A DNA stretch of 64,000 bases from positions 186,001 through 250,000 of the forward strand of contig NZ_SSHJ01000001.1 of NCBI RefSeq assembly GCF_005925345.1, written 5' to 3'. The notes below the pieces were generated by a model. That model was not told the origin of the DNA and did no database searches. It was given only the letters and a program-made list of their open reading frames with translations. The stretch is from Pedobacter ureilyticus. Lineage in GTDB: Bacteria; Bacteroidota; Bacteroidia; Sphingobacteriales; Sphingobacteriaceae. Within the stretch, counting starts at the first letter, position 1. Each line of letters opens with the position of its first letter. Below are positions 35,540-44,715 of the stretch, in pieces. A program made the position numbers and the translations under genes.

Positions 35540-36826
35540 ATGAACAACCAGTTTTTTAACTTTTTTGATTTACACAACGGTGAAGAAAACCACGGAACCG
35601 TATTGGATAATGTAACGGCCAACACCTCATTTAGAGGTTCTAACCTGTGGATTTTAGCTTGTGCCATTCTTATTGCGTCTGTAGGCTTAAATGTAAATTC
35701 TACAGCTGTGATTATTGGCGCCATGTTAATATCGCCACTTATGGGGCCAATAGTAGGTGCGGGTTTTGCACTGGGAACCTATAACTTTACATTACTAAAA
35801 AAGTCGTTCAAAAACTTGTTGAATGCCACCTTAGTAAGCTTGGCGGTTTCTTGCGTTTACTTTTATGTAAGTCCGTTTAAAGATGCGCAATCAGAACTTT
35901 TGGCACGTACATCGCCCAATATTTACGATGTACTGATAGCATTTTTTGGCGGTTTAGTGGGGGTAATTGCCATTACTAGGGTAGAAAAAGGAAATCCGAT
36001 ACCGGGTGTGGCCATTGCTACCGCTTTGATGCCTCCATTGTGTACTGCTGGCTACGGATTGGCCACAGGCAACATCACTTACTTTTTTGGGGCCTTTTAT
36101 CTCTACACCATCAATTGCTTTTTTATCTGTATTGCAACCTTTTTTGTGGTAAAATACCTCAAATACAGGCCCGTTGAGCGTGTAGATAAAAAAGCAGATA
36201 AACGAATTCGCTATGGCATTACCGCACTAATTTTAGTAATGATTATACCCAGTTTTTATTTAGCCTATAGTTTACTGCAAGAGAAAAAGTTTAAGCAAAG
36301 TGCCGAAAAATTTATAACAAAAACATTTACAGATAAGGGCTATACGGTAATTTACAAAAAAATCAACTATCGCTCTAAGCCTAAAACCATAGAGTTAGGT
36401 TTTCTATCTGGTAAATTAAGTGCAGATGAAATTAAAAAGTTGAACTTAGACTTACGGAACGATGGTTTAACCAATACGAACCTGTTGATTAAGCAAGACG
36501 CTACCGATTTAAAAGCCGAGATACTTAGCGAAATTGGCAGACAAAACAACAACCTCTCCGAAAAAGATCTGATTATCAACAAACTTAAACAAGAGTTAGC
36601 TACTTACAACATTGAAGAAAAAGATGTTCTGCCAGAAATAAAAGCGCTTTTTCCAGAGGTGACGAATGTTAGAATGGGTAATATCATCAGCAAAGAAAAA
36701 GATAGCACCATTACCAACACGATTGTACTTTACCAAGGGGATACAAAGAAATTAGATACTCAGAAACTTAAAAACTGGCTTAAGGTTAAACTCAAAAGCC
36801 AGTCTGTGATTATGGTGCAAGAATAA
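35540..36826 (+). CDS. DUF389 membrane protein
   Basis: A 428-aa membrane protein of the DUF389 (TIGR00341-like) family. The N-terminal membrane domain (about residues 30-250) shows the family pattern: ILIASVGLNVNSTAVIIGAMLISPLMGPIVG followed by further helices with GNPIPGVAIATALMPPLCTAGYGLATGN. A hydrophilic C-terminal domain of about 170 residues follows. The role is unknown. Its stop codon directly abuts the stop of the convergent peroxidase gene with no spacer. Confidence 0.88.
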   Translation: MNNQFFNFFDLHNGEENHGTVLDNVTANTSFRGSNLWILACAILIASVGLNVNSTAVIIGAMLISPLMGPIVGAGFALGTYNFTLLKKSFKNLLNATLVSLAVSCVYFYVSPFKDAQSELLARTSPNIYDVLIAFFGGLVGVIAITRVEKGNPIPGVAIATALMPPLCTAGYGLATGNITYFFGAFYLYTINCFFICIATFFVVKYLKYRPVERVDKKADKRIRYGITALILVMIIPSFYLAYSLLQEKKFKQSAEKFITKTFTDKGYTVIYKKINYRSKPKTIELGFLSGKLSADEIKKLNLDLRNDGLTNTNLLIKQDATDLKAEILSEIGRQNNNLSEKDLIINKLKQELATYNIEEKDVLPEIKALFPEVTNVRMGNIISKEKDSTITNTIVLYQGDTKKLDTQKLKNWLKVKLKSQSVIMVQE

Positions 36827-37984
36827 TTAATCTCTAGGCAGTTGCTCTGGCCTACGCATTTTATATTGCGTGGCCGTAATCGATTCTAGAAAAGCAACAA
36901 CTGCCTGTATTTCTTCTTTCGTAAGGTTCAACTTTTTCATCAACGGATCTGTAATTGGATACAACGGGTCGGCTGCTTTTTGTGCTGCTGTTGCCGTGTT
37001 CATTTGCATACCGCTGTTGTAGATGTTTACCAAGCCAGTAATGTTATCAAACATGCCGTTGTGCATCCACGGACTTGTATTCATCACGTCTCTTAAAGAT
37101 GGAGTACGAAACTTTCCTACATCGCTTGGGTCTTTTGTGATATTGTACCTACCTAAATCTTCGAATTTACGTTTGTAATAAGTTAAACCAATGTTGTGAA
37201 ATTGCTCATCGGTAAAATATTGGCCGTTGTGGCAGTTGACACATCTCGCTTTGGTACGGAACAGATGTAAGCCCTCCACTTCCTGATCAGTGAGCTGCTT
37301 GTACTCGCCATCCAAAAACCTATCGAAGCGACTTCTTCTACTCGTTAACGTACGTTGAAAGCTTGCCAAAGCTTTAGCCACATGATCAAAGCTGATTTGC
37401 TCAGTGCCATAAGCCGCTTTTACTAAATTTTTATAGGCTTTAATCTTGTTCAGTTTCACAGGCAATTCTTTCAAGTTCATTGCCATTTCATTGTGCGCTT
37501 CAATCGGACTTTTAACCTGATCTTCTAGGGTGGTTGCTCTACCGTCCCAAAAGAATGTTTTTCGCTCTTTTACGTTCAATAATGAAGGTGTGTTTCTATT
37601 GCCAGAAGCGTGGTCATGACCAATGGATACATTCAATTTATCGGCCCACGAAGTCTGTGGGCTATGGCAACTGCTACAAGAAATTTGATTAGAACCAGAA
37701 AGTATGGGATCGAAAAATAGATTTTTTCCTAAAACAACCTCGGCACTTTCCATCGTAGCAAAATACTTCTTGCTGTCTATTTCTGGCAAGGCCTTAAACT
37801 CTTGCCACTTTACGCCGCTATCTAAGTTTGGCTTTGGCCATTGCGCAATTGGCTTTTCGTATAAACTACGCAAGCTATCTATGGGCAAGCCGCTAGAGGT
37901 ATACGCAATTTCCCTAAACGAAAAATGTAGCAAACTGAAAAGAGTTAATAACCCTATTGCTACAAAAAACTTCATCTTTTTCAT
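36827..37984 (-). CDS. Di-heme cytochrome-c peroxidase (CcpA/MauG family)
   Basis: A 385-aa exported di-heme protein with an N-terminal membrane anchor or signal (FFVAIGLLTLFSLLHFS). The two heme-binding sites are CSSCH (103-107) and CVNCH (248-252), and FFWDGRATTLEDQ is a family marker. It would use c-type cytochromes to reduce hydrogen peroxide, or act as a MauG-like oxidase. It ends the TonB/DUF4876/DUF6850 run, 131 bases after the DUF6850 gene, so it may be co-regulated with it. Confidence 0.9.
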   Translation of the reverse strand: MKKMKFFVAIGLLTLFSLLHFSFREIAYTSSGLPIDSLRSLYEKPIAQWPKPNLDSGVKWQEFKALPEIDSKKYFATMESAEVVLGKNLFFDPILSGSNQISCSSCHSPQTSWADKLNVSIGHDHASGNRNTPSLLNVKERKTFFWDGRATTLEDQVKSPIEAHNEMAMNLKELPVKLNKIKAYKNLVKAAYGTEQISFDHVAKALASFQRTLTSRRSRFDRFLDGEYKQLTDQEVEGLHLFRTKARCVNCHNGQYFTDEQFHNIGLTYYKRKFEDLGRYNITKDPSDVGKFRTPSLRDVMNTSPWMHNGMFDNITGLVNIYNSGMQMNTATAAQKAADPLYPITDPLMKKLNLTKEEIQAVVAFLESITATQYKMRRPEQLPRD

Positions 37985-38017
37985 TAAAGTATAATTGTTT
38001 TTAAAGGTAATAAAGCT

Positions 38018-38054
38018 ATCATGAATAGTTAATATTAGATTAGCTATTCATGAT
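38018..38054 (-). promoter_or_regulatory. 11-bp inverted repeat before the peroxidase gene
   Basis: ATCATGAATAG (38018-38028) pairs perfectly with CTATTCATGAT (38044-38054) around 15 bases. It lies between the DUF6850 stop and the peroxidase start. No U-run follows, so it may be an operator or an mRNA processing hairpin rather than a terminator. Confidence 0.45.
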
Positions 38055-38115
38055 GGTTTCATCGGCACAAAAGTAATTTATGTTTTGTTGATTTTAAACG
38101 TTAAATAGCAGCGAG

Positions 38116-39630
38116 CTAGAATACTACACCAAGAGAAAAAATAAGGTTGCGAGCCTTATTAATCTTATCAAAATAAGTGTAAGCACCTGTAACGTTGGAA
38201 AAAGCTCCCAATTTATTGTTAATTGGAAAATCAAATCTCAAAGTAGCATTGGTTGTAAAAATATCCGTCGTTAAATAAATATAGTTTGCATTTAACATTT
38301 GGTAAATCCCTTTCTTTGTATTGATATCTCCCCAAGAATAGTCATCACTTAAAACCTTTAATTGATTCGCTTTTACTTCTATATTTAATAATGTTTTGCC
38401 AAGTGGCTTAGTTAAAGTGGCAAAAACACCTGCACTTACTGTTTGATAGTCGATAAATCTATCAGGTAAAAAATAATTTTCATTGTCGGTGTTAAATGTA
38501 CCTTCAACGCCCAAAAACCATTTCCATTTTTTTTTCGCTTTTCCATAGGCGGCGCTAAATTTTATCCCTAACTTTTCTCTAGTGTACCTCACTTCTTCAG
38601 AAACTTTGTATAAGCTCGTCTGTCCGGTATTTGCAAAAGTAGCTTCTAGCCCTTCTCTTTTATTAAAATATCCTTTAAGTTTAACAATCAGGTTATTTTT
38701 TTGACGCTGATGATGATAGGCTAGCAAAAGATAGCTACGGTTTTCTTTTATTGCTGATATCCGATCAGCAATCTTATCCAATTCCTTATTGAGTTGAAAA
38801 CGATTGAAACCTATTTGGGCGGAGAAGCCGTCTAAATTTGTAGGCACAAAATTAAGTTGCGCACCAAGCATTAGCCCTTTGTAATATGCCAACATTCTGG
38901 TTCCTGCCAACAATTCGTTGTAAACACCCAAACCAGCATCATGGTAAACTAATGGAAAGCCTAGCTCGTTGGCAAAATCCAGGCTATTATTCTGAATGTA
39001 TTTCTTTAAGTTAAGATCTATGGAAATTGCTTTGTTATTAGGAATTTCTTTACCTATGGAAAATGCAAAATCGATATCTGAGGAAATATTCTTTGGCCTT
39101 GGATCTACATTCCTAAAGGATTGTATTCCTTTGAAACTACCTTGCAAAGCAAATCTTAATCCACTAATCAACTTAGAAATACCTCCGCCAAAATAATAGC
39201 TTTCGGCATTTAAATCGCCCCCAACGGTATCAGCCATAACATAGGGATACACGTAATGATAATCTAGCGTCTCGTTAAAATTGACCTGTTTAATTTTATC
39301 ATTGGTATAGTAGGCATTACCCCACAAAGATACGCCTTTATGGTTTTTAGTAAAAGACTCTGAATTAATTCTCAGCGAATTTACCCCACTGCCTTCTTGC
39401 CTCAAATAAAGATCTTTTTTGGTGTTTTCTAAATTAACGGATAATAATGAGTAGCTGTACTTGCGGTAAAATGCATGCAAAGACGGGCTAGCATAAAGTT
39501 CGTCTCTAAGCTTAACTATTGGGGATAATTGTTCTTCTACTGGCCGAGAATAAATAGTTGTATCTTGAGCATAGCAGCTAGCTACACTCAAGAAAACACC
39601 TAAAAACATTAACTTCCTTATGCTCATCAA
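38116..39630 (-). CDS. DUF6850 family outer membrane beta-barrel protein
   Basis: A 504-aa protein with a signal peptide (MFLGVFLSVASCYAQ) and many amphipathic strands with aromatic girdle residues, ending in FSLGVVF as outer membrane barrels do. Placement directly behind a DUF4876 lipoprotein and a TonB receptor matches the DUF6850 family. It starts within one base of the end of the DUF4876 gene. It is probably the outer membrane partner of the receptor and lipoprotein, but its substrate is unknown. Confidence 0.75.
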   Translation of the reverse strand: MMSIRKLMFLGVFLSVASCYAQDTTIYSRPVEEQLSPIVKLRDELYASPSLHAFYRKYSYSLLSVNLENTKKDLYLRQEGSGVNSLRINSESFTKNHKGVSLWGNAYYTNDKIKQVNFNETLDYHYVYPYVMADTVGGDLNAESYYFGGGISKLISGLRFALQGSFKGIQSFRNVDPRPKNISSDIDFAFSIGKEIPNNKAISIDLNLKKYIQNNSLDFANELGFPLVYHDAGLGVYNELLAGTRMLAYYKGLMLGAQLNFVPTNLDGFSAQIGFNRFQLNKELDKIADRISAIKENRSYLLLAYHHQRQKNNLIVKLKGYFNKREGLEATFANTGQTSLYKVSEEVRYTREKLGIKFSAAYGKAKKKWKWFLGVEGTFNTDNENYFLPDRFIDYQTVSAGVFATLTKPLGKTLLNIEVKANQLKVLSDDYSWGDINTKKGIYQMLNANYIYLTTDIFTTNATLRFDFPINNKLGAFSNVTGAYTYFDKINKARNLIFSLGVVF

Positions 39631-40815
39631 TTATTTAAACAAGGAAGGTTTAGACTCAGGGGTAAAATCTTCAGCTGAGTTATTGGTATCTTGTAAAATT
39701 ACTCTTCCATTAGGTGCAGTTGAATAAACTTTACGAATTACGCTCTTACCATAACGTGTATCATCACTATTTACTTTACCACAGTAAGTCCACCCCATAT
39801 CTAATACAGGATTAGTAACAATCCAATTAAATTCTGATGCCACACTTAGATTCACTGCATCTAACACCCAAGAGTTTGGGATTTTATAAACGTTAGCGTT
39901 GGTAACATTTCCAGCGGCATTTACATAGCCTGTTACATAAGCTTGATTAGTCAGAAAGTCTTCTTTAGACCCCTTCATCTTGGCAATTACATAACTTTTA
40001 TATCCACGGTTATGCATGGTCATGTAACCAGAAATATTCTCCAAATCTGCCACTTGTGGATTATCGACGTTAATAGAGTTTAACAGGGTTAATTCAAAGT
40101 CAGCATTTCTTAAATCAACAGATAACTCATTATAAAACAAATGGTTAATAGCGTTATTAGCGATGGTAATTGATCCACCTGGTTGTATTGGATAAGTTTT
40201 TCCTGTTCCCGGAATCATTACAATTGAACTAGTGGTAAAATCAGTTGCCATTACATCTGGTGTGTAGTCTCTTTTTGTAGTTGTCAAGAAATGAGACTCT
40301 GCAATCATTAAACTATCTGCATATAAAACTTTATCTGAGTTATTGTAAATGATAAAGTACTTATCGCCATTGTAGGTTTTGCCCTGAGGTGTAACCGTGC
40401 CTGTAAAAAACACCTCTTTAATTACAAAATTTTCTTGCGTCTTATATAAAAACAATGTAAGCTCTGTACTTACACTAGGACCATTCACAATCACACCATC
40501 CTCAACTGCACGTACTTTACTTACTGTTTTTTCTCCAGTAGTACTTTCTAATTCTCCTTCAAACACGATATTATAAGAACCTGCTGGCAAAGCAACCGTC
40601 AGCGTATTGTTGATAATCGCACTTGAAGTGCTCACTCTTCCACTATTTATTTCTTTAAGTGTTACTGTACCTGATTTTAATGTAAAGCCCTCTAAAGATG
40701 CGGGTATTGTAATAGTTGCTGTAAGCGTAGTTCTCTCGCTGTCTGATTTTTTACAAGCATTGAACAAAACTGTTATCGCCAGTAAAGTACTCATGATAAT
40801 TTTTACATTCTTCAT
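39631..40815 (-). CDS. DUF4876 domain lipoprotein
   Basis: A 394-aa lipoprotein: the signal ends in the lipobox LFNAC near residue 21, followed by KKSDS. The mature part has an Ig-like N-terminal region (about 30-130) and a DUF4876-like C-terminal region (about 135-394, YFIIYNNSDKVLYADSL, GGSITIANNAINHLFYN). It is expected on the outer membrane surface next to the TonB receptor gene 18 bases upstream. A substrate-capture role is inferred from context only. Confidence 0.8.
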   Translation of the reverse strand: MKNVKIIMSTLLAITVLFNACKKSDSERTTLTATITIPASLEGFTLKSGTVTLKEINSGRVSTSSAIINNTLTVALPAGSYNIVFEGELESTTGEKTVSKVRAVEDGVIVNGPSVSTELTLFLYKTQENFVIKEVFFTGTVTPQGKTYNGDKYFIIYNNSDKVLYADSLMIAESHFLTTTKRDYTPDVMATDFTTSSIVMIPGTGKTYPIQPGGSITIANNAINHLFYNELSVDLRNADFELTLLNSINVDNPQVADLENISGYMTMHNRGYKSYVIAKMKGSKEDFLTNQAYVTGYVNAAGNVTNANVYKIPNSWVLDAVNLSVASEFNWIVTNPVLDMGWTYCGKVNSDDTRYGKSVIRKVYSTAPNGRVILQDTNNSAEDFTPESKPSLFK

Positions 40816-40833
40816 TTCTGATATATTTATTAT

Positions 40834-43674
40834 TTAAAGATTAAAGTTTAATTCCATTCCAAAATAAGGCGACGCTCCTTGTCTAACCATTGTAACGCCG
40901 TTAAACGTTGTATAAGAAGGTGCGTAGGTTAATAGCCTGCTTACAAACATTGAGATACGTGCTTTATCTTTGAAATCTTTAGATGCCTTGATGTTCACTT
41001 GTAAATTAATCGGCACTCTGCTTTCTATAAATTTAGTGTCGTTATAATTTTGCAAGAGCCATCTCAAATTTGCGTCTGTTTTGCTGGCTTCTGTATAAGG
41101 CAGTACGTTTTCGTTAATATCCATGTAAGCTATTGGCACTCCTGTTTTATAATTCTCCTTATCAGACGTAAACCATAAGCTTTGAGCAGAAGCAGACAAC
41201 ATTAAACCTAACTTTGGCAAATAACTATCTACCGTTAAATTGGTGTTAAATTGCTGGAAATTGGTGCCTTCATCTTCATCATAGATGCCAATATATTGTC
41301 TTACTTTACCTTCTGTAAACACTGTTGTACTAATAATTCCATAATTAACTACACTACTTTTATAACGGTTGTTGAACCAGGCACCATTTAAGGTAAAACG
41401 TGAATTTATTGCAGAGAATCTTTTAGTCGAAAATTGAAATTCGATACCTTCTTTAAACATGCCACTACCATTACTGCTTACCGAATAACCATAGTACTCT
41501 TTCATTTCAGTGTAAGCGAAATCCTCTACATTTGGCCTTGAGGTAATGGTAGACGCATCGATAGAGGCATTGTCATACAATTTATAATCGACAACCCGAT
41601 ATCTTGACATTGGCCTAAAGCCACTACTCATGCTCTCCCTAAAATAAGTTACCGATAAGCGGTTTCCATCATAGCTAAAATCTGCATTAATTTCCCCTTT
41701 TAAATTACGTGCTGCTTTTAGTTCATAATTTTCTGTATTTACAATGGTTGTTTTTGCATTAGCTCTAATAAATTCGGGATTATTATGATAATAGTTTAAC
41801 TGGATGTTATCTATATAGGTTTTATTCGGGTAAAGCATATCCATAGTAGGAAGTTTATGCTGTACTCCAAAGCCAGTTCCAAAACTCACCTCCACATTTT
41901 TACCGGCTAAAGAAAAGTTGGGCAGATGCCAAACCATGTTAATGCGTGGATCAAAATGAACTTTGTTTGCGATATCATATTTATTATCTACACCCAACAT
42001 GGCCATGGTCCTTAGTCCAGCTGTTACATCTATACGATGTGCACCCGCTAAAATTTTAGCGCCATCCTCTGCGAAAAAAGAGAAATTTTGTAAAGCCGGA
42101 ATATCTTTAAATGCTCTGGGCCTAACAGAAGACACTGAGTTAAGTGACAGTGGATAATTGAGATCATAAATCTGGCCTCCACCAAAATTCTTGCTATAGT
42201 TATATTCTGTACCCAACCTTAGTTGATGGGTTACAGTTCCTTGCGAAAAACCTAAAGTAGAAACACCTTTTAAAAATACATATAAAGGTTTACCCTCTAC
42301 GTCTAGTTCGGCGGCATAGCTGGGCGTTACATAATTTGCATAATGAGCGCCCTCTACCAATGAATTTACCAAAACTGTAGCAGACCTCGCCTGGACCCAT
42401 CTTGTTAAATCAATCACATCTTCTTGATAGCTAACTTTAGTTGAAAAATCTAAAGATTTAAGTATTTTATCGTTGTTAAATTTGAATTTAAAGGCATTAT
42501 TTAATGAATAACTTTTAAAAGTCGACCGATAACTGTCTGTCAATGCGTAAGAATTATCCGGATCGATACGTTCGTTATCAATATTGGTGGCATAATCGAG
42601 TGCTGTACTCCAAGTAAACCTATTATTAATGTTTTCCCAAAATTTTTCAGTCCGTACTGATGCTGTGATACGCTTGTAATTTTCATAGTTGTCGCGTGGG
42701 TCGGCTTTAGAATCTAAAAAATCTACATTGCTATTGATGAAAAGATTTTTCTCCAGAATACTAACTCCTTTACCTATAGCATACAGTTTACTAAAGCCAT
42801 CGGCTTTCATTCTAGCCGTATAAGGTGTGTTTCCCTTTTTACGCTCAATATTTACCAATCCACTGGTAAGATCGCCGTACTCTACAGAAGGTATGCCTCT
42901 TACTATTTCTACCTTTTCAATCTGATCTGTAGAAATAGAGCGCATATCTACTCCCCTATTTACAGAAATTCTTGAAGAATTAGGGTTCATCGGATTGCCT
43001 ATTGGATCGTCATCTAAAACTCCCGATGTGGTTTGCATATTAGCTCCCGTATTTATTGGAGCACCATCTATATAAAAAGCTGTACCTAAAGAGCCAGTGT
43101 TGTACCCTGTAGGAGCATTTGACGGTTCTCTTAACCGAATTTGGTTCATTTGTGTAAGATTGGGAGTTATAGTTCTTCCCCCCGGTAACAATTCTAATAA
43201 ATCCGTAAAACTTGATGGTTGCAATAGCTCCATTGCTTTACGATCGATAACCGACGTGCTAGCCCTACCTTTAACCTGAGATGCAGTAACATAAACTTCT
43301 TCTAACAATCGCTGAAGCGGCTCTAGCTTCGCATTCAATACCGTATCTGATATGATCCTGAAATCTATTGTTTTTAACTTGAAATTAATGGAAGAAAAGC
43401 TTACTGTATATTTACCTGCTGCAATAGTTCTTAAAATATATTCGCCACGCTCATTAGTGCTGATGCTGTAATTCTTATCTCCTTTAAAAACTATATTTAC
43501 GAATGCAGCCTTATCTGCGCCAAATAGACTTTCTACTTTTCCTTTTACCTGATAGTTTTGAGTATAACCCACACGAGAAAAACCTAAAAAAACAGCAAAA
43601 AAAAGCATAAACTTCTTTAAGCTAACAGATGACATTTTTACAAAAAAGGTTTTATAAAACATGATTATCAACAA
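40834..43674 (-). CDS. TonB-dependent receptor
   Basis: A 946-aa outer membrane receptor. A signal peptide (KKFMLFFAVFLGFSRVGYTQ) is followed by a carboxypeptidase-regulatory-like domain (about 40-125). The plug domain is next (about 130-275, with IDGAPINT and IEKVEIVRGIPSVEYGDLTSGLVNI), then the 22-strand barrel ending YFGMELNFNL. It lacks the SusC RagA box, so it is a classic transporter. Starts at 43674, 43662 or 43635 are possible; the last gives a better signal peptide. It is the first gene of the cluster, behind a promoter overlaid by a 23-bp palindrome. Confidence 0.9.
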   Translation of the reverse strand: MLIIMFYKTFFVKMSSVSLKKFMLFFAVFLGFSRVGYTQNYQVKGKVESLFGADKAAFVNIVFKGDKNYSISTNERGEYILRTIAAGKYTVSFSSINFKLKTIDFRIISDTVLNAKLEPLQRLLEEVYVTASQVKGRASTSVIDRKAMELLQPSSFTDLLELLPGGRTITPNLTQMNQIRLREPSNAPTGYNTGSLGTAFYIDGAPINTGANMQTTSGVLDDDPIGNPMNPNSSRISVNRGVDMRSISTDQIEKVEIVRGIPSVEYGDLTSGLVNIERKKGNTPYTARMKADGFSKLYAIGKGVSILEKNLFINSNVDFLDSKADPRDNYENYKRITASVRTEKFWENINNRFTWSTALDYATNIDNERIDPDNSYALTDSYRSTFKSYSLNNAFKFKFNNDKILKSLDFSTKVSYQEDVIDLTRWVQARSATVLVNSLVEGAHYANYVTPSYAAELDVEGKPLYVFLKGVSTLGFSQGTVTHQLRLGTEYNYSKNFGGGQIYDLNYPLSLNSVSSVRPRAFKDIPALQNFSFFAEDGAKILAGAHRIDVTAGLRTMAMLGVDNKYDIANKVHFDPRINMVWHLPNFSLAGKNVEVSFGTGFGVQHKLPTMDMLYPNKTYIDNIQLNYYHNNPEFIRANAKTTIVNTENYELKAARNLKGEINADFSYDGNRLSVTYFRESMSSGFRPMSRYRVVDYKLYDNASIDASTITSRPNVEDFAYTEMKEYYGYSVSSNGSGMFKEGIEFQFSTKRFSAINSRFTLNGAWFNNRYKSSVVNYGIISTTVFTEGKVRQYIGIYDEDEGTNFQQFNTNLTVDSYLPKLGLMLSASAQSLWFTSDKENYKTGVPIAYMDINENVLPYTEASKTDANLRWLLQNYNDTKFIESRVPINLQVNIKASKDFKDKARISMFVSRLLTYAPSYTTFNGVTMVRQGASPYFGMELNFNL

Positions 43675-43725
43675 TTGCTTGTTGCAAGCCGAACAGAGAG
43701 CTTATAGCGGCCTAGCAAATTGCTG

Positions 43726-43755
43726 CAAAGATAACCTTATTTAGACTAAGTCAAA
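43726..43755 (-). promoter_or_regulatory. Promoter of the TonB receptor cluster
   Basis: On the minus strand TTTG (43755-43752) and TATCTTTG (43733-43726) are spaced by 18 bases; both match the Bacteroidota consensus. The expected transcript start is near 43719, about 45 bases before the first ATG. Confidence 0.65.
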
Positions 43756-43759
43756 ATAA
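43737..43759. promoter_or_regulatory. 23-bp palindromic operator, Fur-box-like
   Basis: Bases 43737-43759 form 11-bp arms matching at 10 of 11 positions around one central base. The half site is TTATTTAGACT. It covers the -33 element and the spacer of the TonB receptor promoter, the position of a repressor site. AT-rich palindromes of this form before TonB receptor genes are typical of iron control by Fur, but the identity of the regulator is inferred. Confidence 0.6.
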
Positions 43760-43846
43760 AAATAGATATTTTATGAAATGAGCAAGATGCGTTAGCGTAT
43801 AACTTTGGCACTGTTAAACATAGCCATGCAAATTTGGCGTGAAACA

Positions 43847-43876
43847 AAAATGCCGAACATTACTGCTCGGCATTTT
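43847..43876 (-). terminator. Hairpin terminator after the response regulator gene
   Basis: AAAATGCCGA (43847-43856) and TCGGCATTTT (43867-43876) pair perfectly around a 10-base loop. The A and T runs at both ends make it usable in both directions. It lies 51 bases past the regulator stop. Confidence 0.8.
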
Positions 43877-43926
43877 ATCTATGAAAACATCAATATCTTA
43901 ATCCCTATTAAATAAGGACATGTGTA

Positions 43927-44616
43927 TTAAGATAGCTCAAACTTATATCCCACGCCTTTAACGGTAGACACATAGTTTTCGCCCAATTTCTCTCTCAATT
44001 TTCTAATGTGTACATCTATCGTTCTATTGGTAACCACCACAGAGTCTTCCCAAATGTTTTTCAATATGGCTTCACGGGTATAAACCTTACCAGGTTTTGA
44101 GGCTAACAAATAAAGTAACTCGAACTCCTTTTTAGCTAGCACCACTTTCTCTCCCGCTTGATAAACCAAATAAGACTCGCGATCTATCACTAAATCGCCA
44201 ATTTCTAACTTATTGTCAGAAACGTCTTCGCTACTTGCATTGCGACGTAAAATAGCGTTGATACGACTTACTAAAGCTCTTGGCTTGATTGGTTTGGCAA
44301 TATAGTCATCGGCACCAACATTAAAACCGGCAATTTCAGAATACTCTTCGCTTCTTGCAGTTAAAAACACCATAAACGTATTTTTAAACTCTGGAATGGC
44401 TCTCATTAAGCGACAAGCTTCAATCCCATCCATCTTAGGCATCATAATGTCTAAAATGATTAAATCGGGCTGTACTTTCTTAGCAACATTAATTCCGTCC
44501 TGACCATTATTTGCCAAGTAAACTTGGTAACCCTCTTTCTTTAAATTATATTCTATCAATTCAAGGATGTCGGGTTCGTCATCAACAATTAAAATCTTCT
44601 GTTTAGCTGTACTCAT
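43927..44616 (-). CDS. OmpR/PhoB-family response regulator
   Basis: A 229-aa two-component regulator. The receiver domain has acidic residues Asp12-Asp13, the phosphorylation site Asp56 (ILDIMMP), Thr86 and Lys108. A linker leads to a C-terminal winged helix (about 130-229) with KEFELLYLLASKPGKVYTREAIL and TIDVHIRKLREKLG. All catalytic positions are intact. No sensor kinase gene is beside it, so its partner lies elsewhere. The target genes are unknown. Confidence 0.92.
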   Translation of the reverse strand: MSTAKQKILIVDDEPDILELIEYNLKKEGYQVYLANNGQDGINVAKKVQPDLIILDIMMPKMDGIEACRLMRAIPEFKNTFMVFLTARSEEYSEIAGFNVGADDYIAKPIKPRALVSRINAILRRNASSEDVSDNKLEIGDLVIDRESYLVYQAGEKVVLAKKEFELLYLLASKPGKVYTREAILKNIWEDSVVVTNRTIDVHIRKLREKLGENYVSTVKGVGYKFELS

Positions 44617-44715
44617 TATAGTTTTAATTTGTTACGAAAGTAAGTATACAGTTGCAACATTTAGTTAAACCTAAGTTAACAAATTGTTAAGACTATACCA
44701 TATATTAACATAGAA

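Noticed and set aside
38018..38054. Terminator before the peroxidase gene
   Set aside because: There is an inverted repeat but no U-run, so it is listed as a possible regulatory site.
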